From positions 1 to 11,570 of the forward strand of contig CAUJFM010000036.1 of NCBI GenBank assembly GCA_963169595.1: a DNA stretch of 11,570 nucleotides, given 5' to 3'. Shown here piece after piece: positions 5,790 through 11,570 of this stretch (positions are counted from its first letter, which is position 1; each line of letters starts with the position of its first letter). The stretch is from Bacteroidota bacterium. GTDB taxonomy: Bacteria; Bacteroidota; Bacteroidia; Flavobacteriales_F; PHOS-HE28. A program made the position numbers and the translations under genes. Below the pieces are notes generated by a model that was given only the letters and a program-made list of their open reading frames with translations, was not told the DNA's origin and did not search any database.

Positions 5790-7389
5790 CGCCGTTCACG
5801 AGGTAGTTGAAGGCCGCCGTGATCTGCACTTGCAGCGCGTAGCTCTCCAGGATCCGGAGGTACATGGTCTGCGTGCTGGTGCTCAACACCACCCGGGTGC
5901 GCAGCTGGGTGTTCTGGTAGAGCAGGTCCACCTGTTGCGGCGTGAGGGTGGCGGTGAGCTCTCCCGTGGCGCTGGAGTGGACCAGCCCATCGGCACCCAA
6001 AGGACCGGCCGGAATGGAGCCCTGCACGGGCACCTCGCTCAGCACGTTGCCTTCGGCATCCACGATGGCCAGCTGCACCAGGCCCACCATGGGGAACCCG
6101 TTGGTGGCGAACAACCGCAAGATGCCCGAACGCAGCCCATGGCCCTCGTTGGAGCCGGGAAGATCAGGCCGGGAAAGGGTCTCCAGGGTGAGCCCTTGGG
6201 CCCTCAGCCGAAGGGGCACCTCCAGTTCCAGATCGGCGCGCAGGCGGCTCTCGTAATAGAGGAAGTCGTTGCCGCTGCTCACATCGCCCAAGGGGTTCAG
6301 CCACAGGTCAAGTGCATAGTTCACGCGGTCCGGAAGGCATTCCAGGAAGTCCAGGAGGTTGCTGTTGGACGCGCCCACCGTGGTCTGGTAGTAGCTCGGC
6401 GTGAAGCCGTTCCCGAGGTCCAGCGCGCGGTTGAGGTTGATGGGACCGTTGAGGATGCTGTGCGTGAGGTCCACTGTGCTGCCGGTGCGCGAATTGTAGG
6501 CCTGCAGGCTGCGCATGGCGATGCGCACATCGGCCCCGAGGCCGTTCTCCACGGTGAGCCGCAGCGTGGCGTCCTCCAGGTCGATCGTGCCGTCAATGAT
6601 GGCATCGAACAGGCCCAGGTCATTGGTATCGGGCCCCACCTCTTCGGCACGCGAACCGAAGTAGCCCTTGGCATACTGCGGGACCAGGCCGCTGTAGCGT
6701 GCCTCGATCACCACACTGTCCTGGTCGGTCACGGTGGCCCCGGTACCGGCCGGGTCCAGCTGGGCGCTCAGGTCGGTCTGCAGGGTGTTCACGGAATTGT
6801 AGTTCGGCCCGCGCAGGTCGAAGCTGCTTCCGGCCAAGTCGCGCTGGTCGGTGCTGAACGTGGGGGAGGAGGGCGAACCGGCACCCACCGTGGTGGAGAG
6901 CACGTTCCCCCCGGAGGGCAGCACCACGCCCGGCAGTGCGAACTGCCCGATAACGGCGCTGGCCACCATGTTCTTCATGCGCATCTCCAACCGGCCCTCC
7001 CGCAGCACCAGCCGCCGCAGGGCCACATCGCCCAGGTCGAACCGTTGCACATCGGCCTGATTGAAGAAGTTGAACCCCGCCGGGAAGTTGAGCGGGCCGG
7101 GAACGGGCAGGCCGTAGGCGTACACGAAGGAGGTGTCGGGCGCCTTCAACAGGGTGTCCAGGTCCACGGCGAAGAGCTCATCACGGAAGATCAGCGCCAC
7201 CGTGCCATCCGCCTCGGTGGACACCAGCGAATCGGCCACCAGGTCGCGGATGGTGAGCGTGCTCGACACCAGCGGCACCAGCATGTCCACATCCCAACGG
7301 GAGGCATCCTGCTCCTTCCGGCAGCCGGCCATGCTGAAAAGCAGGACCAACAGGGAGGCAACCCTGATGCAGGGCCGTACGTTCTTCAT
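5782..7389 (-). CDS. Outer-membrane or periplasmic lipoprotein of unknown function
   Basis: A 535-residue protein with a type II signal peptide: MKNVRPCIRV, a hydrophobic core and the lipobox SMAGC, giving lipidated Cys23 followed by RKEQD. The mature part is mostly beta-rich, with no cytoplasmic enzyme motif that I recognise. It has many Asp/Asn/Thr-rich strands, such as TIDLEDATLRLTVENGLGAD, which suggests beta-sandwich modules. The last segment (LTPQQVDLLYQNTQL to FNYLVNGDE) is also strand-like. It is the first gene of the leftward operon, and its end overlaps the DUF5723-like barrel gene by 8 bases, a pairing that suggests an outer-membrane complex. The start is supported by the signal peptide and by a -7-like TATTTTG just upstream. 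No function is assigned. Confidence 0.8.
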   Translation of the reverse strand: MKNVRPCIRVASLLVLLFSMAGCRKEQDASRWDVDMLVPLVSSTLTIRDLVADSLVSTEADGTVALIFRDELFAVDLDTLLKAPDTSFVYAYGLPVPGPLNFPAGFNFFNQADVQRFDLGDVALRRLVLREGRLEMRMKNMVASAVIGQFALPGVVLPSGGNVLSTTVGAGSPSSPTFSTDQRDLAGSSFDLRGPNYNSVNTLQTDLSAQLDPAGTGATVTDQDSVVIEARYSGLVPQYAKGYFGSRAEEVGPDTNDLGLFDAIIDGTIDLEDATLRLTVENGLGADVRIAMRSLQAYNSRTGSTVDLTHSILNGPINLNRALDLGNGFTPSYYQTTVGASNSNLLDFLECLPDRVNYALDLWLNPLGDVSSGNDFLYYESRLRADLELEVPLRLRAQGLTLETLSRPDLPGSNEGHGLRSGILRLFATNGFPMVGLVQLAIVDAEGNVLSEVPVQGSIPAGPLGADGLVHSSATGELTATLTPQQVDLLYQNTQLRTRVVLSTSTQTMYLRILESYALQVQITAAFNYLVNGDE

Positions 7390-7397
7390 TTGGACGG

Positions 7398-7404
7398 CAA
7401 AATA
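7398..7404 (-). promoter_or_regulatory. Candidate -7 element TATTTTG for the lipoprotein operon
   Basis: The minus strand reads TATTTTG, one base shorter than TAnnTTTG, ending 8 bases before the lipoprotein ATG. It lies in the divergent gap 7390-7475. No convincing -33 TTTG is found at the right distance. Confidence 0.25.
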
Positions 7405-7449
7405 CGCGTGGGCTGATCACGGTCGTGGCGCATTGCCGGCCGGTCCTTG

Positions 7450-7457
7450 TATTATTG
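7450..7457 (+). promoter_or_regulatory. Candidate -7 element TATTATTG for the membrane protein
   Basis: TATTATTG matches TAnnTTTG with one mismatch and lies 18 bases before the ATG at 7476, in the divergent gap. No good -33 element is seen at 18-21 bp. Confidence 0.25.
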
Positions 7458-7475
7458 CCGGTGGACCTTGGGATC

Positions 7476-7922
7476 ATGTTGTTCTCCCGCCATATCCTCA
7501 TGCCTTGGCTGTTCTCAACGGCCGTGATGTTCGGCATCTCCTATGTGTGGCATGGGTTGGCCCTCACGGACCTGCAGGAACTGAAGATCCCGCTCACCCT
7601 CTACTTCATCCTCGCGCTCATCGTCTACCTGGTCATCGGGCTCGCCTTGACCATCGGCATCCACAAGGCCGTTCAATATGAACTGATCTCGCTGAAAGGG
7701 CCCTTCCCCTTGACCGCCTCGCTCCTCGGCGCCGCCGTGGGTTTTTTCGTCTACCTCGTCATCTTCGTCCTGGGCATGACCTTCACCAAGCACGGCATGA
7801 TGCACGTGGTGGTGGACATCATCTGGCAGATGTTCGAGCAGGGGCTCGGTGGCCTGGCCGTGAGCCTGGGCATCATCTGGGACATGCACAAGCGCTTCCT
7901 GGAACAGGAGCGCGCCAGCTGA
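7476..7922 (+). CDS. Small four-helix membrane protein, unknown function
   Basis: A 148-residue integral inner-membrane protein with likely helices at about residues 8-25, 41-61, 80-103 and 109-135. The helix 4 region (VVVDIIWQMFEQGLGGLAVSLGIIWDM) is rather polar and glycine-rich and may be re-entrant or amphipathic. The C-terminus HKRFLEQERAS is charged and probably cytoplasmic. Histidines occur at residues 6, 26, 63, 106, 110 and 138 (for example VWHGLAL and KHGMMH), but they form no known metal or heme motif that I recognise. The start is taken as ATG 7476; an in-frame GTG at 7425 would add residues with no support. It is divergent from the lipoprotein operon and converges on rarA with a 4-base gap. 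No family is assigned. Confidence 0.8.
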   Translation: MLFSRHILMPWLFSTAVMFGISYVWHGLALTDLQELKIPLTLYFILALIVYLVIGLALTIGIHKAVQYELISLKGPFPLTASLLGAAVGFFVYLVIFVLGMTFTKHGMMHVVVDIIWQMFEQGLGGLAVSLGIIWDMHKRFLEQERAS

Positions 7923-7926
7923 CCGT

Positions 7927-9204
7927 TCAGTAGCCGTACCGGTCCTTCCAGAGCTTCTTCAGCAGGCTCGCGTGCTCCTGCTCCCGGGGATTTGCGCCGG
8001 GCTCATAGAACCGCGTGCCGCTCAGCGCTTCCGGCAGGAACTCCTGCTCGATGAAGTTACCGGCACCCTCGTGGCTGTACTTGTACGCCTTGCCGTACCC
8101 CAGCTCCTTCATCAACTTGGTGGGGGCATTGCGCAGGTGCAGCGGTACGGGCAGGTCGCCGGTGGCACGCACCTTGGCCTGGGCCTCGCCGATGGCCACA
8201 TAGCTGGCGTTGCTCTTCGGCGAACAGGCCAGGTAGACCGCGCACTGGGACAGGAGGATGCGGCCCTCGGGCCATCCGATGAGCTGCAGGGCCTGCATGG
8301 TGGTGGTGGCCATCAGGAGCGCGTTCGGGTTGGCATTGCCGATGTCCTCGCTGGCCAGGATCACCATGCGCCGGGCGATGAAGAGCGGGTCCTCACCGCC
8401 TTCCACCATCCGGGCCAGCCAGTATACCGCAGCATTGGGGTCGCTGCCCCGCATGCTCTTGATGAAGGCGCTGACGATGTCGTAGTGCTGCTCGCCCTGC
8501 TTGTCGTACCGCGCAGCGGTGGAGTGCACCACCTGGTGCACCAGGGCGTCGGTGATGACCACCGGGCCGGGTCCGGCCGCCTTCACGCACAGCTCGAAGG
8601 TGTTCAACAGGCGCCGGGCATCACCGCCACTGGCGCGCATCAGGGCATCGGTCTCCTGCAGGGTGATGGACATGGAACGCAGTTCGGCATCGTGCTCCAT
8701 GGCACGCTCCAGCAGCCCGCGCAGCTCCTCCTCGTGGAGGGGTTCCAGGGTGTAGACCTGGCAGCGGGAGAGGAGTGCCCCGATCACCTCGAAGCTGGGG
8801 TTCTCCGTGGTGGCGCCGATGAGGGTGATGGTACCCTTCTCCACGGCGCCCAGCAGGCTGTCCTGCTGCGCCTTGCTGAAGCGGTGGATCTCGTCAATGA
8901 AGAGCACGGCGCTCCGCGCGAAGAGCCCGCTTCCGCCGGCCTGTTCGATCACCTCCCGCACCTCCTTCACCCCGCTGCTGATGGCGCTGAGGGTGAAGAA
9001 CGGCCGTTTCAGGTCCTGGGCGATGAGCCGGGCCAGGGTGGTCTTGCCCACCCCCGGCGGCCCCCACAGGATCATGCTCGGCAGCATGCCGCTGGCCAGT
9101 GCGCGGCGCAGCACACCGTCCGGCCCGATCAGGTGCTGCTGGCCCACCACCTCGTCCAAGGTGGCGGGGCGCATGCGTTCGGCTAGCGGCTGGTGGTCGG
9201 TCAT
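7927..9204 (-). CDS. rarA: Replication-associated recombination protein RarA (MgsA), AAA+ ATPase
   Basis: RarA/MgsA is a clamp-loader-like AAA+ ATPase of the WRNIP1/Mgs1 family that acts at stalled replication forks with SSB and RecA. Its 425 residues match the usual length. The N-terminus LAERMRPATLDEVVGQQHL is typical. Walker A is GPPGVGKTT (48-56), Walker B is LFIDEIHRF (101-109), and the sensor-1 region is IGATTENPSF (129-138). Further family marks are SGGDARRLLN, the tetramerisation-domain SAFIKSMRGSDPNAAVYWLARM, ARRMVILASEDIG and the C-terminal LGYGKAYKYSHE. All catalytic residues are present. The start is ATG 9204. A TACCTTCG element (9230-9223) lies just upstream, and a terminator separates it from the large repeat-protein gene, so it is probably transcribed independently. 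Confidence 0.97.
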   Translation of the reverse strand: MTDHQPLAERMRPATLDEVVGQQHLIGPDGVLRRALASGMLPSMILWGPPGVGKTTLARLIAQDLKRPFFTLSAISSGVKEVREVIEQAGGSGLFARSAVLFIDEIHRFSKAQQDSLLGAVEKGTITLIGATTENPSFEVIGALLSRCQVYTLEPLHEEELRGLLERAMEHDAELRSMSITLQETDALMRASGGDARRLLNTFELCVKAAGPGPVVITDALVHQVVHSTAARYDKQGEQHYDIVSAFIKSMRGSDPNAAVYWLARMVEGGEDPLFIARRMVILASEDIGNANPNALLMATTTMQALQLIGWPEGRILLSQCAVYLACSPKSNASYVAIGEAQAKVRATGDLPVPLHLRNAPTKLMKELGYGKAYKYSHEGAGNFIEQEFLPEALSGTRFYEPGANPREQEHASLLKKLWKDRYGY

Positions 9205-9222
9205 GGTGGGCGTTTCCGGTGG

Positions 9223-9230
9223 CGAAGGTA
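9223..9230 (-). promoter_or_regulatory. Candidate -7 element TACCTTCG before rarA
   Basis: The minus strand reads TACCTTCG, one base from TAnnTTTG, ending 18 bases before the rarA ATG and lying downstream of the terminator hairpin. No clear TTTG -33 element is seen at 18-21 bp. The same TAnnTTCGCC form precedes sugE. Confidence 0.35.
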
Positions 9231-9239
9231 GGCGGGCCG

Positions 9240-9276
9240 AAAAGGAAGAGCCCCCACCGGGAGGCAGGGGCTCTTC
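9240..9276 (-). terminator. Rho-independent-type terminator of the T9SS repeat-protein gene
   Basis: GAAGAGCCCC (9245-9254) and GGGGCTCTTC (9267-9276) form a perfect 10-bp stem with a 12-base loop. Reading on the minus strand, the hairpin is followed by two C and then TTTT (AAAA at 9240-9243 on +). It starts 17 bases after the repeat-protein stop codon, so it terminates that gene and shields rarA from read-through. Confidence 0.85.
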
Positions 9277-9293
9277 GTTCAGTTCCGGACCGA

Positions 9294-11570
9294 TCAGGGC
9301 TGGTACAGCAGGCGGCCATGCACCGCCTCACCATCCAGGATCACCCGGTAGAGGTACATGGCACCACCGCGGTCCTCCGGACGGTAGGTCAGGCGCACAG
9401 GCACGTCGCGCTCCACCAGGCCGCTGAACAGGTCGCTCACCTTGCGGCCCTGCATGTCCGTGATCTCCACGGTCGCGTGGCCGGTCACCGCAGGCGTCAG
9501 GATGATCGTGCAGTCCAGGCGGAAGGGGTTGGGTACCACCTCCGTGCTGACCTTGGCACCACCGGCCAGGGCATCCTGCAGCGTCACACCCGCACCTGGC
9601 ACATCCTTGCCCGGCTTCTTGTCGCATACCGTGATGGTCTGCTGCATGGTCGCCGGGTTGCCGCAGGCATCCACCGCATACCAGGTGCGCACCACAGCGA
9701 TGCCGCCCTGGCAGGCACTGCTCTTCACCACCTGCTCGGTGAACTGCACGTAGACCTCGCCGGAGCAGTTGTCGAAGGCCTTGCAGTCCGCAGGCTCGGG
9801 CACATCGTTTATGGATCCCACCACCATGTCCTCCACCTCGCAGGTGAACTGCGGGGCGTCCTCATCCACCACATTGATGGTCCAGGAGGCCTGGCCCACG
9901 TTGCCGCACTGGTCCACAGCGGTCCAGGTGTGCACCAGCGTGTAGGTGCCAGGGCAGGTGCCCGGGAGGTATTGCACCGTGTGGTCCACCGCCACCTCCA
10001 TCTTGGTGCACTCGTCGTAGGCCCACACCTCGGGCGTGGGAAGCGCATCGATGTTCTGGTCGCAGGAGAGGGTCACTTCCTCCGGCACCTCCATGAGGAT
10101 CGGCGCCACATCATCGATCACCGTGATCGTATGGCTGCAGGTCTCGTAGGCACCGGTCGCATCCTCGGCCCAGAAGGTGCGGCGGATCACGTAGGGGCAG
10201 TTGCTCAGGATCTGGTCGTTCCAACCCAGGCTGGTGATCTCCGGGCAATCCTGCTTCTTCCGCCACACCGGCTCACCGCCGATGCCGAAGGGGGAGAAGT
10301 CCTCAGCGCACGACACCGTGATGTCCGGCGGGCAGCTGATGATGATCGGCGGGCAGTCGTCGCCGCAGTTCGGGTCCTGCATCACCACCACTTGGAACTC
10401 GTTGCTGCAGCCGTTCATGCCCACCAAGGCCAGGTTGTAGATGCCCGGTTCGTCCGCCAATGCGGTCGGACCGTTGGAGATCACGGTACCGCTCGGCGAC
10501 GACCAGAAGATCTGGAAGATGCTGCTGGTGCTGGTGAACGAGAGTGTTGCCGCCTCGCCTTCGCAACCCAGGTAGGTGGCAGCCACCTCGGCCACGGGAG
10601 CCACCTGGTCGTAGATCACCTCCGTCTGCGCGGTGCCAACGCAGCCATTGGCCGCGGTCACCGTGAGCGTATAGATGCCAGGACCTTGCTCCTGAATGAT
10701 CAACTCTTCGGTGATGGTGCCACCACCCGGGAGCGTCCACACCACCTCACCCGGCAGGGAGGACGTGGCGTTGATCCAGACCCAGGAGGGATTGCAGTTC
10801 ACGATCGCAGGCGGGGTGATGGTCACAACGGGCACATCCACATCCTGACCCACTTCCGTCGTGGCGGTGCTGGTGCAGCCGTTGGCGCCGGTCACCGTGA
10901 GGGTGTAGGTGCCGGGGGCGCACACGGTCGGGTTCTGCTCGGTGCTGGTGAAGCCATCGGGACCGCTCCAGCTGTACGAACCGTTGCCAACGCCTTGCAG
11001 CGTCACGCATTGGTTGTTGCAGGTGAGGGTGCCGCCAGCCGCCTGAGCGCCGGGCACATCCACATCCTGACCCACTTCCGCAGTTGCCGTGCTGGTGCAT
11101 CCGTTGGTGCCGGTCACCGTGAGGGTGTAGGTGCCAGGGGCGCACACCGTCGGGTTCTGCTCGGTGCTGGTGAAGCCATCGGGGCCGCTCCAGCCGTACG
11201 AACCGTTACCCACGCCTTGCAGGGTCACGCACGCGTTGTTGCAGGTGAGGGTGCCACCAGCGGCTTGCGCGCCGGGCACATCCACATCCTGACCCACTTC
11301 CGCAGTGGCCGTGCTGGTGCAGCCATTGCTGCCCGTCACCGTGAGGGTATAGGTACCAGGTGCGCACACCGTCGGGTTCTGCTCCGTGCTGGTGAAGCCA
11401 TTCGGGCCGCTCCAGCTGTACGAACCGTTACCCACGCCTTGCAGCGTCACGCACTCGTTGTTGCAGGTGAGGGTGCCGCCAGCCGCCTGAGCGCCGGGCA
11501 CATCCACATCCTGACCCACTTCAGCCGTGGCGGTGCTGGTGCAACCGTTGCTGCCCGTCACCGTGAGGGT
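9294..11570 (-). CDS. Large T9SS-secreted repeat protein (SprB/Ig/HYR-type), 5'-partial
   Basis: At least 758 residues are encoded; the frame runs off the right edge, so the N-terminus is missing. Order from the N-terminal side: (1) 74-residue tandem repeats (11570 to about 10830) with NGCTSTATAEV, GGTLTCNN-x-CVTLQG, GPNGFTSTEQNPTVCAPG and GTYTLTV, resembling SprB-type/Ig-like repeats with four conserved cysteines each; (2) two diverged copies (about 10830-10350) with GIYTLTVTAANGC and GIYNLALVGMNGC; (3) three HYR-like modules (about 10350-9630) with CPPDITVSC, DDVAPILMEVPEEVTLSC, DEDAPQFTC and the recurring A-V-D-x-C-G-N motif; (4) a type A T9SS C-terminal sorting domain (about 9560-9297) with VVPNPF, TVEITDMQGRKV and a final GRLLYQP. 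Such proteins are exported by T9SS and displayed on or released from the surface, often as adhesins or gliding proteins. The specific role and ligand are unknown. Confidence 0.9.
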   Translation of the reverse strand, partial: TLTVTGSNGCTSTATAEVGQDVDVPGAQAAGGTLTCNNECVTLQGVGNGSYSWSGPNGFTSTEQNPTVCAPGTYTLTVTGSNGCTSTATAEVGQDVDVPGAQAAGGTLTCNNACVTLQGVGNGSYGWSGPDGFTSTEQNPTVCAPGTYTLTVTGTNGCTSTATAEVGQDVDVPGAQAAGGTLTCNNQCVTLQGVGNGSYSWSGPDGFTSTEQNPTVCAPGTYTLTVTGANGCTSTATTEVGQDVDVPVVTITPPAIVNCNPSWVWINATSSLPGEVVWTLPGGGTITEELIIQEQGPGIYTLTVTAANGCVGTAQTEVIYDQVAPVAEVAATYLGCEGEAATLSFTSTSSIFQIFWSSPSGTVISNGPTALADEPGIYNLALVGMNGCSNEFQVVVMQDPNCGDDCPPIIISCPPDITVSCAEDFSPFGIGGEPVWRKKQDCPEITSLGWNDQILSNCPYVIRRTFWAEDATGAYETCSHTITVIDDVAPILMEVPEEVTLSCDQNIDALPTPEVWAYDECTKMEVAVDHTVQYLPGTCPGTYTLVHTWTAVDQCGNVGQASWTINVVDEDAPQFTCEVEDMVVGSINDVPEPADCKAFDNCSGEVYVQFTEQVVKSSACQGGIAVVRTWYAVDACGNPATMQQTITVCDKKPGKDVPGAGVTLQDALAGGAKVSTEVVPNPFRLDCTIILTPAVTGHATVEITDMQGRKVSDLFSGLVERDVPVRLTYRPEDRGGAMYLYRVILDGEAVHGRLLYQP
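9297..9560 (-). other. T9SS type A C-terminal sorting domain coding region
   Basis: The encoded segment starts near STEVVPNPF and ends at GRLLYQP. It has the usual order of this domain: P-N-P-F, a strand pair with ITDMQGRKV in the middle, and a terminal Y-x-Y-R-V-x-x-D-G strand before the end. It marks the protein for export through the type IX secretion system and removal of the domain at the surface. Confidence 0.85.
10830..11570 (-). repeat. 222-bp in-frame tandem repeat array, more than three copies, runs off the window
   Basis: The anchor GGGCACATCCACATCCTGAC occurs at 10830, 11052, 11274 and 11496, exactly 222 bp apart each time (74 codons). Three full copies and one third of a fourth are visible. 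By eye the copies at 10830 and 11052 differ at about 20 of 222 positions. The residue before the second cysteine of the CNN-x-C motif varies between copies (E, A, Q). The near-identity and exact period imply recent expansion or gene conversion. Because the array continues past the edge, copy number is unknown. Confidence 0.95.

Noticed and set aside
5662..7416. A 584-codon open frame on the + strand opposite the lipoprotein gene
   Set aside because: It is antisense to a protein with a clean lipobox signal peptide, and it is His/Gln/Val-rich with no signal or domain, as typical for the reverse frame of a high-GC gene.

Overview
The window looks like a chromosomal segment from a high-GC (roughly 60% by eye) member of the Bacteroidota, most likely an uncultured Flavobacteriales-type lineage. 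The reasons are a type IX secretion system (T9SS) C-terminal sorting domain on a giant repeat protein, a PorE-like TPR / beta-propeller / OmpA protein, a DUF5723-like outer-membrane protein paired with a lipoprotein, almost no Shine-Dalgarno sequences, and several upstream motifs close to the Bacteroidota promoter element TAnnTTTG. No mobile element, CRISPR array, tRNA or rRNA is visible.

Left part (1-3330, + strand). It opens with the end of a small conserved protein gene (2-292). A 444-base non-coding stretch follows. It holds six perfectly phased CAAGNNN heptads (312-353), a TTTC-N18-TATCTTTG promoter candidate (448-477) and a strongly structured RNA candidate (524-719). The RNA has a 12-bp perfect terminal stem joining its two ends, a central bubble, a UUCG-capped inner hairpin and a terminal T-run; its overall shape is that of 6S RNA. 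Immediately downstream lies queE (737-1381), which carries an in-frame TAG just after its radical-SAM cysteine motif and is otherwise intact. Its stop codon overlaps the start of a 650-residue periplasmic or outer-membrane protein (1378-3330) with the PorE domain order TPR, five propeller blades, carboxypeptidase-regulatory-like domain, OmpA.

Middle part (3343-7389, - strand). Four tightly spaced genes read leftwards, probably as an operon: an unknown lipoprotein, a DUF5723-like outer-membrane protein (8-nt overlap), a guanidinium-exporter-type SMR protein (sugE/gdx), and proC. A divergent four-helix membrane protein (7476-7922, +) follows.

Right part (7927-11570, - strand). rarA (AAA+ clamp-loader-like ATPase at stalled forks) lies downstream of a very large T9SS-exported repeat protein whose 5' end is outside the window. 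A strong hairpin with a short T-run (9240-9276) separates the two. The repeat protein has exact-period 222-bp tandem repeats (74 residues each), then diverged Ig-like modules, HYR-like modules and the T9SS sorting domain. The most notable items are the broken queE, the 6S-like RNA next to it, and the translational coupling of broken queE to the envelope protein.
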